Below, one piece after another: positions 42,005 through 53,288 of a DNA stretch of 64,000 nt (the stretch's first letter is position 1; the number at the start of each line of letters is the position of its first letter). The notes beneath the pieces were generated by a model, which worked only from the letters and a program-made list of their open reading frames with translations, was not told where the DNA came from and did no database searches. The position numbers and the translations under genes are program-made. The DNA lies in NCBI RefSeq assembly GCF_003013715.1, contig NC_072816.1, forward strand, positions 62,001-126,000, written 5' to 3'. The stretch is from Candidozyma auris. Taxonomy: Eukaryota > Ascomycota > Pichiomycetes > Serinales > Metschnikowiaceae.

Positions 42005-42570
42005 ACTACATAGATTAGAGACACACCAATAGACACCACATGATTTGAAAATTGCATCAGTAGACGGATTTCGTGACTTGATAGCCGCGGTGAATACTTG
42101 AGTAGCATTTATATGGTCTATTAACCAAAGCAAGGAGTTCGCAGTATCAGGGCCCCGACCTCTCATTTGTACAACAAGGTGTATGCTCTCGATATGTTGC
42201 GAATATGCTCAAAGTTTTGCAACATTGATTTTTACGTAAACTTGACAACAAAAGTCACCCCTCATTAGCCGAATAGCACCCACAAACCAAACAATGCCAC
42301 TCTTCGAGTCTGAGCCCCCCTTTGTCACCTTGACTAACCCTTCCCCCAGGTTTCGCACTTTGTCATATTGACTAAAGGCTTGTAGCTGGCAGACAGCAAC
42401 TTGGAGATTTTGCAGCCAGTCGGGGCTTACATTGGGCTTGCTTGCCCTTTGCCCAGCCCACGAGCGCAATTCCATGTAGACCACTATAAAAAGGAGCTCT
42501 CTGGCCGAATCGATATCTCTAGTTTAACTTCAAATCTTTTTGTGTTCTTTTTTTTTCCTGAAAAATCACA
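42005..42570. other. intergenic, promoter of the third flavodoxin-like gene
   Basis: Two TGACTAA sites (42331-42337 and 42369-42375), the AP-1-like form of the Yap1/Cap1 element, lie 196-240 bp before the next ATG. A recurrent-motif copy lies at 42409-42420. A pyrimidine-rich leader precedes the ATG. Confidence 0.6.
42331..42375 (+). promoter_or_regulatory. two TGACTAA (Yap1/Cap1-type) sites
   Basis: TGACTAA at 42331 and again at 42369, same orientation, 38 bp apart, upstream of the PST-like gene at 42571. They match the control logic of the neighbouring YCP4/PST promoter. Confidence 0.5.
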
Positions 42571-43173
42571 ATGGCCAAGGTCGCTATAATTATCTACTCC
42601 ATGTACCACCATGTGGCCACGCTCGCTAAAGAAATCCAGAAGGGCGTGATTGCTGGCGGCGTTTCCGCTGATATCTTCCAGGTGCCCGAGACATTGCCTG
42701 AGGAAGTGTTGACCAAGATGAACGCTCCTCCTAAACCAGACTTCCCAATTGCTACTTTGGACACTTTGACCGACCACGACTACTTTATCTTTGGTATCCC
42801 AACCAGATACGGTAACTTTCCTGCCCAGTGGAAAGCGTTCTGGGACACAACAGGCGGCTTGTGGGCTCGTGGAGCCTTGCAAGGTAAGGTCGTGGGCACG
42901 TTTGTTTCCACCGGTACTCCTGGCGGTGGACAGGAGGTGACGGCATTGAACTCTTTGTCGACCATCGTCCACCACGGTATGATCTATGTGCCATTGGGCT
43001 ACGGCAAGGCGTTCCCTTACCTTTCCAACTTGGAGGAGGTCCACGGCTCTTCTCCTTGGGGCTCAGGCACATTTGCTGGCGCTGACGGGTCGAGACAGGT
43101 GCTGGACTTGGAGAAGAAAATCGCCAACATCCAGGGTGAGAACTTTGCTGGGGTGGTGCAGCGCTTTAAATAG
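42571..43173 (+). CDS. flavodoxin-like quinone reductase, Pst1/Pst3 type
   Basis: 200 aa, intact. [20 protein letters not shown] phosphate loop, [53 protein letters not shown] and [11 protein letters not shown]: all FMN-site parts of the WrbA/Pst family. It lies in tandem with the damaged paralogue, and the two are near-identical in many blocks, pointing to local duplication. No CaaX box, unlike the YCP4 neighbour. Family members reduce quinones by two electrons and protect membranes from oxidation. Which C. albicans PST it matches best cannot be settled by eye. Confidence 0.88.
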   Translation: MAKVAIIIYSMYHHVATLAKEIQKGVIAGGVSADIFQVPETLPEEVLTKMNAPPKPDFPIATLDTLTDHDYFIFGIPTRYGNFPAQWKAFWDTTGGLWARGALQGKVVGTFVSTGTPGGGQEVTALNSLSTIVHHGMIYVPLGYGKAFPYLSNLEEVHGSSPWGSGTFAGADGSRQVLDLEKKIANIQGENFAGVVQRFK

Positions 43174-43290
43174 GCCAATGGCCCTCTATACGATTTTATA
43201 TGATTATGGTATGAACAAGCTTGGAAAATGTATAAGCACATGTATGGTTTCTAGTCATCGATGTCTATGTTCCACGTATTGCCTCTAAGT

Positions 43291-44034
43291 CTATGGAGCA
43301 AGACGACGAACGGTCCACTCTTGGTCGGGAGAGTCTCTCGAATATACGAGTCTATCGTGAAGCCGGCTGACTCCACCCTGCCAGAACTCAATCTCGTAAG
43401 GAACAATTCTCATGCCGCCCCAGAACTGCGGACACTCAATCTCGTTATCCTTCTTGTCCTTGAACTGCTCCTCGTATTTTTTGTAATATACATCCAACTC
43501 GTGCCTGCTCTGGATCGCCAGCGACTGAGGAGACGCCCACGCCCCGATCTTGGACCCACGGGGCCTCGTATCGTAGTACCGCTGGGAAAGCTCCCTCGAT
43601 ACTCTTTCCATCTTGCCCTCCACACGCACTTGTCTCTGAGCGTATGACCAGAAAAACGTTAGTGACGCCCACTTGTTGGACTCGTAATCTTTGGACTTCT
43701 TCAGCGTCTCCCAGTTCGAGTAAACCACGAAACCCTGGTGGTCTAGCTCCTTCAACAACACAACCCGCAGCGAGACTCGGCCCAGAGGCAATCTTGCTGT
43801 GGACAAAACAGTGCTTTCGGGGAGTATCGACAGTCCCTCTGGAACATTGCCCTTGGCGTAGTCAAACCACTGGTGGAACTGCTCAATGGGGTCCTCGTCG
43901 ATCTCATCCTCGTTCAAGTGGCCCTTGGTGTACTGGTACGTTGGAGGAGCAAAGATAATGGGTTTTTCGGCCTGCGTCATTCTAGAGAGAGAACGAAGTG
44001 TGGGTTTTAAGTGGAGATGGAAATTCCGAAGCAT
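43291..44034 (-). CDS. PDX3: pyridoxamine-phosphate oxidase
   Basis: 247 aa from ATG 44034, or 229 from ATG 43980. FMN enzyme that oxidises pyridoxine- or pyridoxamine-5'-phosphate to pyridoxal-5'-phosphate. Family blocks: ARLPLGRVSLRVVLLKELDH, GFVVYSNWETLKKSKD, FFWSYAQRQVRVEGK (FMN binding), SRELSQRYYDTRPRGSKIGAWASPQS, and the C-terminal signature FWQGGVSRLHDRLVYSR. The extra 18 residues of the longer form (LRNFHLHLKPTLRSLSR) are basic and Ser/Leu-rich with no acid, like a mitochondrial presequence. Two starts could give cytosolic and mitochondrial forms (inferred). Convergent with the PST-like gene. Confidence 0.92.
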   Translation of the reverse strand: MLRNFHLHLKPTLRSLSRMTQAEKPIIFAPPTYQYTKGHLNEDEIDEDPIEQFHQWFDYAKGNVPEGLSILPESTVLSTARLPLGRVSLRVVLLKELDHQGFVVYSNWETLKKSKDYESNKWASLTFFWSYAQRQVRVEGKMERVSRELSQRYYDTRPRGSKIGAWASPQSLAIQSRHELDVYYKKYEEQFKDKKDNEIECPQFWGGMRIVPYEIEFWQGGVSRLHDRLVYSRDSPDQEWTVRRLAP

Positions 44035-44810
44035 GATATGAAGAGTGGTCTGACTGAGAAGGGCGCGGATACAGGAGGTGGTTTATAGATGGATGGCAGC
44101 AACTGTGTTTTTGTGATAGATATGACGTCTGGGAAGGTGAAGGGGGATGAGTCAGGTTTTGCAGTCAGCAAAGAAGTAAATTGTTGAAATTGGTGGATGG
44201 CGTGAGTGGATCTGGTGATGAGGTGAGCCGTGTGGGGTTATTGGCAGAACGGGACTACAATTACGATCTTAGATAACTTGTGCAGTTATGCAGAGACTCA
44301 TCTGTTACATAACATTTTCAGGGGGTTTAAATTAAGAGCCTCTTCGTCTTAGTTTCAAGACTATCTGGTTGGAGCATTTCTTTTTAAGTGTGCTTGTCAG
44401 TAAGCCTCAGAAATGGCTGCAAAATAATTCCGCGGCGTGGAATTATGGAGAAGCTATGGTAAGAAGTAATGGGATCTGGACAAGACGGTTTCTTTGCGAT
44501 AGTGGCAATTTATGCTGATTTAGGTTGCTTAACGTGATATCCGTTCCTGACTATTCCATATCCACCGCCAATATTCCGATGTAATCTATTAGCGACTGAT
44601 TGATCTCACACTAAGAGTCCTCCAATCTCTTCAATCTATGGGTATCCAAAATAGTGTACCTAGAATGCTTTTGAGCTCTAAACAAACTTTGAGACCCATT
44701 GCTTCTCAGACATCTTTATCAACGAGCAAACATTGTTGATGTCACAACTCTTCCCCACAAAAAAAAGGAATTGCTTTACGATAATACCGAAAACAAGCAT
44801 GGGTGCGGGA
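44035..44810. other. intergenic upstream of PDX3
   Basis: No gene seen. One strong recurrent-motif copy at 44412-44423 (-), 378 bp before PDX3. The remainder is 5' flank of PDX3 and 3' flank of the F-box/JmjC gene. Confidence 0.6.
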
Positions 44811-46495
44811 TTACTCTTCCAAAGCAAAACCAAAACTAAACAGCGCCGCTGCAGTGAGCTTAGTCCACGTTTCACTCTTTCCTGTTGTCTTCGCAAGTTC
44901 TGCTTTCTCGATCTTTGCTAGATCTTCAAGTCCTCTTGCCAAGTCTTTTTCCATCCCAAACTGTATGAGCAACTTCTTGAAAAGCTCCAAGATAGGCATT
45001 GCTGGAAGCCCTGAAATTTCACCGCAATCTTCATTAAGCATGGACTCGTTGAGATTGAGCTCATTAAACTTCTTCACCCACTCTCTGATGGTCTCAACAT
45101 CATCATCATTTTTGCTGGCTGCTAAGATCTCCTCAAGGGCATGCTTGACTTCAGCTGGACGGAATCCTGAGAGCTGTGTTTTCTTGTTTTTCATAAAATC
45201 TAGCGCATTACCTAACCTTACACTAGGCACGAAGTTTTGGGTAAGGGCAACGCTGTCGTCTAGATTGATCACCATATGCCACCACCCACATGGCACATAC
45301 ATGCATTCACCTGGAAAAGTAATACCGATCCGAGCAGAGGGGTTTTTGACGCAATCATTGTAGAACCCAGAAAGGACCCATTCGGCTATTCCTACTGGAC
45401 TTGTCACCTCACTTTCGTCATCGTTAGTGCTAACACCAGGAGGTACGATTTCAGAGGGAAGCATGATCCAAAGCTTGCGACCTACTAGCGCTGTATTCCA
45501 GGCCAGGGTGCAGTTGGGGTCTTTATGGAAAGTAGACCCTGATCGCTGAGACCCAATAATAAGCCAAGCGTGGTCGGGACGACACTTGCCAAACACTTTG
45601 AAGGCGTCATTCTGAAATACTTCAGGCACCACATACTCGTTTTTGAGTGTTTGCATGGCAGAGCTATTGCAATCAAACAAGTACAATGGGCTCTCATCTC
45701 TGTTCTCGGCTAGGTACTGAGAATATAACGATAAGGGCCATTGAACGGCTTCCTGGCGAAATTTCACATCTGCAAATCTCTCTAGAAGCGCAGCCAAATC
45801 CCAGTGGGGCCACCTAGACGAATCGCTATTTGTCAAAATGAACGGCTTATTGCTCCAAGTCTTGTCAAAGGCTCTCTGGGTGAGGAGCTTCTCTGGAATT
45901 CTAGGAATTCTACCCGCGGGCAACGTCTCGTCGAGAAGATCCTCCGATAGCAAATTGTCTCTGTGATACATTTCTTCCTCCCTGATAACCTTGGCGAAGG
46001 CGGTGGAGTAGTCTACTTGGGAGCACTGAAAGGGCCTGAAAAGAACGTCTGAACAAAGCAAGTTTCCAGGCAACTGTGGCCTAGCTTCATACTGTGGGTC
46101 TATTCCCAAAATTGAACGTCTCCACAGTCCTCTCCATCGTATTATGGGTGTTTCTTGGCCTTCCTTCTCTAGTAGCTGTGCTTGATAAGTATAATGCTTC
46201 TTCCATAACTCTTCATCGTATAAGTAAGCGTAGAGAGCACGAGAAGTATGGGAAAGGTTCCTTAATGCAACAGAATTATCCACAAATCAAAAATTTCGAG
46301 CAAGAGCTCCTCAGGGAATTTTGCAAAATCTCCCATGAGCTCTTCTCTAGTGGCTCCTTGCAGTGGAGTTGACTCAAGGTACCTGTTCCCCAGAGGTCTC
46401 ACATTTAGCGGATGTTGAGCTGATACCATGGATATAGCGGCATTTCTGGCATTGTTAGGGTATAATTTTCTTCTTTTACTGATGGGCTCAGGCAT
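44811..46495 (-). CDS. F-box / JmjC-domain protein (one frame break)
   Basis: About 561 aa. A short N-terminus leads to an F-box (FAKFPEELLLEIFDL, then VALRNLSHTSRALYAYLYDE ELWKKHY), split between two frames near 46279-46284, where one missing base joins them. The C-terminal half is a JmjC cupin: Fe ligands are His and Asp in FHKDPN (about 322) and the distal His in GWWHMVINLDD (about 405), with LVGRKLWIMLPSE between. The layout resembles JMJD6/PTDSR-like F-box hydroxylases of fungi rather than histone demethylases with PHD fingers. All three metal ligands are present, so oxygenase activity is plausible. Substrate unknown. The F-box suggests Skp1 binding. Confidence 0.82.
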
Positions 46496-46872
46496 CTCTA
46501 GAGTGGTAGAATATAAGAAAAAAGGTTCGCAACAGGATATGTGATAAGCAGAGGAACGAGGATAAGGAGGCTATAGGGACAGGATTTCTGAGCTTGCTAT
46601 TTGGCTCAAGCAAGCTTTGTAATAAGGCTCATATGGGATCATGTCGGTTAGTATTGATGGAAGAAAAGAGAGTAGTTGCAAATTTTGCAGCCATTACGTC
46701 CCCGCTCACTACTTTATATAAGAGGGGCTGAAGTGAAGTAGCTGTGATGGACAATAGAGTTGCAAGATGAAAAAATACAAGTGAAGATTTGAAGTCCTAA
46801 TCTCTTCATTACTGTATCATCTGGAAGTCCTCTTCCTTTTGAGGCTATTCTGATTAACGTATATACAAGTAA
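46496..46872. other. intergenic before the F-box/JmjC gene
   Basis: 377 bp. One perfect recurrent-motif copy at 46684-46695 (+), 189 bp before the JmjC ATG. No gene. Confidence 0.65.
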
Positions 46873-47475
46873 CTACCACCTCTTTCTCGTCTGGTCACGA
46901 CTATATTCCAATGGCTCTTCTCTCTTGGGGACCCAATCCTTCTCTCTCAAACGCACCTCATCCATTCTCAATCTCCTCTTAGGATACACGAGTTGCTCGT
47001 CCACTGGATCGAGCTCCTGCTTGACTTCGGTTGGCTCTGGGAACAACGCCTTCTTTTTGCTCTTCAAAAACGTTCTGATCTCGGCAAAGCAGTGCATGCA
47101 CATGAAATGAGATCTCTTAACATGGCCACATGCTGGACACCTCACCAAGTTCTCCAAAGGCTTGATCTTTTTGTCTCCAGATGCATACAACTTCTCTCTT
47201 CTCCTACGGTGTGACGTTCTCTTTTTTGGTGCTGCCCTCAAGATCATCCCGTTATCTATCAAAAAGGGAGTGTCGCCTGTTTCCTCTATTTGCTTTTTCA
47301 ATTCCTCTAGTCTTGGATCTGTGGACACTTGAGGAGCTGCTTGCGGCAAAAATTGTCTAAGAGTGGGTAGACGAGGAAGTGCCAACGAGAGGCCGCTCAA
47401 GATGGATGAGGGAGCCGGAGGAGCCACGGCAATGCCGCCAAACGACATGGCTCCGAATCTGAGGCACAAGGACAT
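46873..47475 (-). CDS. MRPL32: mitochondrial large-subunit ribosomal protein bL32m
   Basis: 200 aa (S. cerevisiae about 183). A hydrophobic, Arg-containing N-terminus acts as presequence; in yeast it is removed by the m-AAA protease, which gates ribosome assembly. The L32 core has PKKRTSHRRRREKLY followed by a zinc ribbon, CPACGH (about 113-118) and CMHC (about 126-129). The C-terminal extension is charged (KRRLRMDEVRLREKDWVPKRE). A perfect ATCACGTGAT lies 68-77 bp upstream. Intact. Confidence 0.93.
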   Translation of the reverse strand: MSLCLRFGAMSFGGIAVAPPAPSSILSGLSLALPRLPTLRQFLPQAAPQVSTDPRLEELKKQIEETGDTPFLIDNGMILRAAPKKRTSHRRRREKLYASGDKKIKPLENLVRCPACGHVKRSHFMCMHCFAEIRTFLKSKKKALFPEPTEVKQELDPVDEQLVYPKRRLRMDEVRLREKDWVPKREEPLEYSRDQTRKRW

Positions 47476-48521
47476 GGCAAAGTAATGTAGGGAAGTTTGG
47501 TGGAGCTCGGATAAAAATTCTATACCAGTTCAAGAGTTTTCAATCACGTGATGATGTAGTTGCTGGTAGGAGAAGTAGGGGCTGGTTTTCCGGCAAAAAA
47601 ATGTAATTTTGGGCACGAAGGGCACGAAGAGCTTGAATAGAGGTTGAAAAAGAGCTTGGCTTATCACCCCTGGCTTTAAGCGTTTGATGAGTGGGAAGTG
47701 ACACAATTCCTGTCCCACACGTATTCAGAGATGGTAGTTATCAACATAGGCAAAACAACATTTTCAAACATCTAATATCAATTTTTTATTGTTTGTGGCA
47801 ACTGTAACGCTAGTACATATTGAAATTTGCATTGGCCTGGGAATTGTTGATGTTCGGTGTCATACATTAATGTGTAGAGATGATTTTCGTGATGAATCAA
47901 GGAGGAGCTGCGAAAACTGCAAATACTGCGGGCCCATTTACATCGCCTATTTATGTAGCTGCCATTATTAATACTCTTTATATTACTTACTCAAGTACTC
48001 TCGGAATGCCTTCTCAATAATCCTTAACTTAGTTCGCAACAATAACATTAAATCTCCTTATCTTGGATGATGTATCTCAGCGCTCCCTTCGACTCAGCCT
48101 TCCTACAAAAAATGAAAACGGCACAACCAAATGTATCACTGCATTTGATATTAGTGACAATAACTTCTGGTAAGAAAGCTAGGTTTATTTTGCCACAGTT
48201 CTATTGCAATTTGCTTGACTTGATCAATTCGCTCGTAATTCCTCGACAATATGTTAGTGTCCATTTCGCAGCCATTCTGTTCCAACAAGAAAACATCATA
48301 TAACACATTCATCTTTGAGAAGGGCAAAACCCTTTTCAACGTAGAACACCCGACTACATTTTACTACCAATTTAGGTATCTCCCTCTATCCGTCAGCTTC
48401 ACTTTCATACTTTCGCCCAGCGGTCTAGCGTCCTTGGGTGTGCCTGTACCGAACGCGTAGACGAAAACACCAACATCAACAGAAGCCACCTACAGCTCCA
48501 CAAAGAGAATCTCCATTTAAG
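47476..48521. other. intergenic, divergent MRPL32 / CDC10 promoter region
   Basis: About 1 kb with no gene. The E-box lies at the MRPL32 end and a full recurrent-motif match (48265-48276) lies 246 bp before CDC10. The middle is AT-rich. Confidence 0.6.
47543..47552 (-). promoter_or_regulatory. palindromic E-box ATCACGTGAT before MRPL32
   Basis: Perfect 10-bp palindrome with the TCACGTGA Cbf1 consensus, 70 bp (core) before the MRPL32 ATG. Inferred Cbf1-type site. Confidence 0.55.
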
Positions 48522-49681
48522 ATGTCGACCTTGGAGGAAAACGTCATTCAGCCAGTGAAGTATGTCGGATTCGACACCATTACCTCGCAGATCGAAAACA
48601 GATTGTTGAAAAGAGGGTTCGCTTTCAACATCATGGTGGTGGGCAGATCCGGGTTGGGCAAAACCACCCTCGTCAACACATTGTTCTCGCTGAAGTTAGC
48701 CACAACTCAAGGCCGCCGTTCTGCAGAGGCGCCCATTGAGAAGACCACGGAAATCAAAGTGCACTCTCATGTGTTGAACGAGAACAACGTCCGGTTGAAC
48801 GTGAACGTGATTGACACCCCTGGTTTCGGCGACCAGGTCAACAACGATAAGTGCTGGGAGCCTTTGGTCAAGTATATCAAGGAGCAGCACTCGCAGTACT
48901 TGAGAAAGAATTGACCGCCCAAAGAGAGCGGTTTATCCCCGACACCCGTGTCCACTGTATCTTGTACTTCATCCCACCTTCGGGCACGAAGTTGAAGCCT
49001 TTGGACGTGCAGGCGCTCAAGAAACTTACCGAGATCGCCAACGTTGTGCCAGTGATTGCCAAAAGCGACTCTTTGACGCCCAACGAGAGAACGGCGTTCA
49101 AGAGGCAGTTGCAAAATGACTTCATCAAGCACAAGTTCAACATTTACCCATACGAGTCGGATGATTTGTTGGACGAAGAGAAGGAGTTGAACAGCGACAT
49201 CAAGGCTCTCATCCCATTCGCTATTTCTGGGTCTGAGCGTGAGATTGAGCTCAACGGCGAGCTTGTCAGAGGAAGAAAGTCCAGATGGGGCGCCTTGAAC
49301 ATCGAGGATGTGCTGCAATGTGAGTTTGTGTTCTTGAGAGACTTCTTGACGAGAACCCACTTGCAAGACTTGATAGAGACTACAGCGTTGGTGCACTACG
49401 AGGGCTTCAGAACGAAGCAGTTGATTGCATTGAAGGAGAACGCCTCCAACCCAAACAGGCAGTCGAACGTGCTTAGGAACCATATCCCCGGCACTGCTCC
49501 AGGACATGCTTCCGTGGGTGCTGGTACTGCCAACGGAACTGGTGCCCAAGAAACTGCCAATGGCCACGCCGAAGGTGGGGCCGCTGCGGCTGCAAACACC
49601 AACAACACAGTCTACCAGCAAGGCATGGGCACCTCCAGAAGCATGGTGCTGAGTCTTGTGGACGGCAAGGAGCAGAGGTAG
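48522..49681 (+). CDS. CDC10: septin Cdc10 (one frame break)
   Basis: About 386 aa read through, longer than S. cerevisiae Cdc10 (322) because of an Ala/Gly/Asn-rich C-terminal tail. Septin GTPase: YVGFDTITSQIENRLLKRGF start, P-loop GRSGLGKTTL (about 41-50), DTPGFGD (about 98), AKSD G4 motif, and the septin-unique element (GRKSRWGALNIEDVLQCEFVF region). No C-terminal coiled coil, as expected for Cdc10, the centre of the yeast septin rod. The frame breaks at 48905-48912: one missing G turns RKELTAQRERFI into a stop. The text on both sides matches Cdc10 without a gap, so error is very likely. Confidence 0.95.
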
Positions 49682-49996
49682 ATGCATACAAATGTGTGCT
49701 GGCCTGAGAGGATTACAGGTTTCTTTTTATGGTAGAGGAATAAAACGTACTGGAAAGACCTTTTGGTTGATCGGGCGATGAAGCGGCACACACTAGTGTC
49801 TGTAGCGGCGGGTTTTGTTATGTTTTTTTCGCGCTGTGCTGATTGTGGATGCTTATTATGGGGGAAGCAGGCTAGGGGCGTGCGAATGTATGCTGTTATC
49901 AGTACCCGAGCGGCTCCCAAAAGTATCCACATAAATATCACTCTCCCCCGCCCACCCAACAACTAAGGCCTTGTAGAACAAATCTCAATCTCTTGA
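49682..49996. other. intergenic between CDC10 and glycogenin
   Basis: 315 bp of flank with no gene or recognisable element. A run CCCCCGCCCACC sits close to the next start codon. Confidence 0.6.
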
Positions 49997-51194
49997 ATGA
50001 CTAAAGCTTACGCCACCTTACTCCATGGCGAGGACTATGTGCCTGGTGCACTCACCTTGGCCAAAACGCTTTTAAAGTTTGGCACCAAGGCTAAATTGGC
50101 CATCTTGCTCGACAAGTCGAGTTTGAGCAAGAAACTGGTGGACCTCATTGAGAACACGTTTCATGATGTCGTGGACATTTCGGAAACGCTGGTGCTGGCG
50201 TCAGTGGAGAAAGTTGCTGAGAAGCTTGGAAGAAAAGAATTGGCCATCACCTTCTCCAAGATCTTGTTGTGGAACTTGACCAATTACGATCAGATTGTGT
50301 TTCTAGACTCAGACACGTTGCCATTGAAGCCATTGGATAGCTTGTTTGAAGAATTCAAAGAAATCTCCTCAAGGAGATTGTTGCTGCTCCAGATATTGGA
50401 TGGCCCGATTTGTTCAATTCGGGCGTATTCTTGATCAAGCCGCTGAAGCAAGCGTTTGACGAAATTTTGGAGTTTTCAAAGAGCTCTCAGCCTTCGTTTG
50501 ACGGAGCCGACCAGGGCTTTTGAATGAGTTTTTCACCATCATAGATAACGGATACTCGTGGGTCAGGCTACCATTTCTCTACAACGTCACTCCGTCTGCT
50601 CATTACCAATACAATCCAGCGTTGGAGAGATTTCGGGACCAGATCAGGTTGGTGCATTTCATTGGTGCCAGCAAGCCTTGGCACACGCGGTACGAAGGCA
50701 ACGAGGAGTTTAGAAGTGTGTGGTGGAAGCATTTTGATGAATTTTTCTCCGATGAGGCAACAAGAATCCATCTTTTACTGAGACCGCAGGGCCAGGGAGA
50801 GGCTCACCTCTTCAAGTTTACCAAGTTGGTGAATGCATGGGATACAGATGAGGAGCAGGCGCCTAGCCTCGAGAATTTGAACATATCGTCGCAGCCACCA
50901 AAGAAGATTTTCCCCTGGGAAGAACGAGAGCAAGTTGAGCCCACTCGAGTGTGGGAACCTGTGAGCTTGGCTAGGGAGAGCGGTGGCAGACGAGAACGGA
51001 GGGTGTCGTTGGACGGCAATACGGAGGCCCGAGTGCTGCTGATTGGGTCGGGCAGGTCGTTGAGGCGGGCCAGTAACCAATTCAAAGACGAGACAGGGTT
51101 CAATCCGGAGAAGTCGTTGGAGGAGGTATCAAAGATGCCCTTGAAGTTCTTGCAGTCAAAGAGAAGTGCTGATGAGGGAGGTACTTCGAAGTGA
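49997..51194 (+). CDS. glycogenin glucosyltransferase (two frame breaks)
   Basis: About 399 aa read through. GT8 self-glucosylating primer of glycogen synthesis, Glg1/Glg2 family. Motifs: AYATLLHGEDYVPGALTLAKTL start, metal-binding DSDTLPL (about 104), then in the second frame APDIGWPDLFNSGVFLIKPS, and in the third GFLNEFFTIIDNGYSW, HFIGASKPWH and a variable tail. Breaks: one missing base near 50369-50372 (TCAAGG) and one missing T at 50517-50521. A CTG at 50443 falls where glycogenins have Ser (KPS), agreeing with CTG-Ser decoding. Which of GLG1/GLG2 it matches is unclear. The expected glucosylated Tyr in the tail cannot be located by eye. Confidence 0.87.
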
Positions 51195-52790
51195 TGGGCG
51201 ATTTCTGGCGATAAAAGGTGAGCGAAAGAACCGATTATGGGAAACCTTTACAAATGCCGCGTATCTCTCTCTTTGGCGGGTGTTGGCAAGTTTTTTTTAA
51301 CAGGTATTTCATTAGGCAAATACCTAATTACATCCACTAGCGATTCCTTGGCATTCAATATGTGAAACATGAATTCTTCATTTTGCCTCCAAGTATCGAT
51401 CAGAAAGGCAGGGATCACCTCAGCAATCACGCTTGTCCAGTGCTTAGTTCTGAATGCACAGTCGTATGGCCACTCGACTACTTGCTTAATTTTGACCTAA
51501 AACAAGCCTTTTTACGCCATTGGTGTATTCTTCCCTCATTATTCCCATTGAATATTTCACCTCTTATGTATTTAAGAAAAGGTATCTACTATAAACGTTG
51601 TTGAGTATCTCCTACTTGGTGGCTATTGCATCGTTAACTCTCTACTATTCACACAGACACAAGAACACTAATAGGCCATCGTCGAACTCAACAGCACATG
51701 TTCCTTCTAACTGTCGATTTACCCTCTTCACAAGCACCTTTATTATTCGGTGGAATACCTCCATTGCATGCGGCTACCTGTTGCAGTGAAACATCAAAAT
51801 CAGTTACATCTTTTGCATAGCATCGCTTGCAAATATGCAACCCCAAGCTAGGTTGCATTTTACGAATCGGGGGTTGCACATTTCCACGGCTACAGTGTTT
51901 CACCTTAAGCATTCTTGGCCGGGACATCAAACCTCTTGGGTATAAGCCAGGCCGGAAAAGTTCTTGATAGTCTCTTGTTGTTGCATCTCATATGGAGATC
52001 TTAGTGCAAAATACGATGTAACATCGAGATCACTTATCCAGTCCAATCAATTTTGTCTAATATCTTCGCTATGAGAATATTACAGTACAACGTAGAGCTA
52101 GTGGGAAAGCGGTGAATTCCACAGACGGAATGGAGAGGCACTCTAATGATATTATGTGATGATTCCACAGCGGATGTGATGTTCTATGAGTGGGCCTCAG
52201 TATTATGTGAGGTGCATTTCGCAACCATCTGACGAAATTTGATGAGAACCACTGATTACCAACTTCGTATAGAGTGGTTGAAATTATTGTTTTGTTTCGA
52301 ATGAGATTTTCTATTTTTCAAACCTTGGCTCGTGACAAATGCCGATTCTGCTTTTGAAAATGTCCTTGGTGTTCACTACCCAAGATTACAGTACAACCAC
52401 TTTCCCACCGCATGCCATTAAGATTACTTAGTATCCACCCACATCTTCATAAACCAACTCTGATAGTAAAAATATCATCCAATTGCCTACATCATCATTT
52501 GCAGCGATTGTAGCCAGTTGCGTCCTCGGCGATCTCCGGCAACAAAGTCTCTACACTTTCCCAGTTGTAGCATATTACCCAATTCTTTTAGTCAGTTACG
52601 CAGTATCACGTTTGACATACCAACGTCTACACCTGAGGCCTCCAATAAAGAATATCTTCTACTAGACTCAGTAGGTCCCAACTGCCCACTCTCTGGTGCG
52701 TGGAGTGCACCCAGCTGTAGGTATTCTGGGGATATAAAGTTCCGTTTCTCGGACAGTCGATACTCTAACTACACATACCAATTGACCATA
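51195..52790. other. intergenic between glycogenin and ECM15
   Basis: About 1.6 kb. An in-frame extension upstream of ECM15 (from 52518) lacks conservation character and is treated as leader. A GCAACC variant of the recurrent motif lies at 52218-52229. No gene found. Confidence 0.55.
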
Positions 52791-53114
52791 ATGGCCGTTT
52801 CTATTCACTGTCTAGCTGATGTCTGTCTCATTCCAATTGGTACAGGCAAGGCGTCAGTTTCTGATGAGGTTGCTGTGATCACTAAGATAGCCAGGGAGCT
52901 GAGTCTCGAAACAACGTTACACTCGGCTGGCACCACCATTGCTGGACCCTGGACAGATGTGATGGACCTCATTGGGCGTTTTCACGAGGCGTTGCATGCC
53001 AAGGGCGTGGTGAGAATCCAGAGTGATATCAGAGTGGGCACGAGGACGGACAAGTTGCAGACGCCTCAGGATAAGGTGGATGTAGTGGAGAGGAAGTTGA
53101 AAGCCAATGAGTAA
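52791..53114 (+). CDS. ECM15: UPF0045 / MTH1187-family protein Ecm15
   Basis: 107 aa, matching S. cerevisiae Ecm15 (104). Compact ferredoxin-like fold: [60 protein letters not shown] and [10 protein letters not shown] are close to the yeast sequence. Bacterial relatives bind thiamine or its pyrimidine part; the yeast protein is linked to the cell wall by phenotype only. ATG 52791 begins just before the conserved region. Convergent with the Myb gene (174 bp). Confidence 0.92.
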   Translation: MAVSIHCLADVCLIPIGTGKASVSDEVAVITKIARELSLETTLHSAGTTIAGPWTDVMDLIGRFHEALHAKGVVRIQSDIRVGTRTDKLQTPQDKVDVVERKLKANE

Positions 53115-53288
53115 ATGTTGCCATGAGCCTTATGATTCTGCGAGTGCTACTTGCTATTGGGAGGGATGGGCCTGGAGCTATACTTACTTAAGTAGTGAAG
53201 CTATCATTCAATTCTACAACCTAACATCTGTCTTTGTATGCACTTGTATAAATAATGTGTAGCTGTCTTTACCAATTAGCGTCCACTC

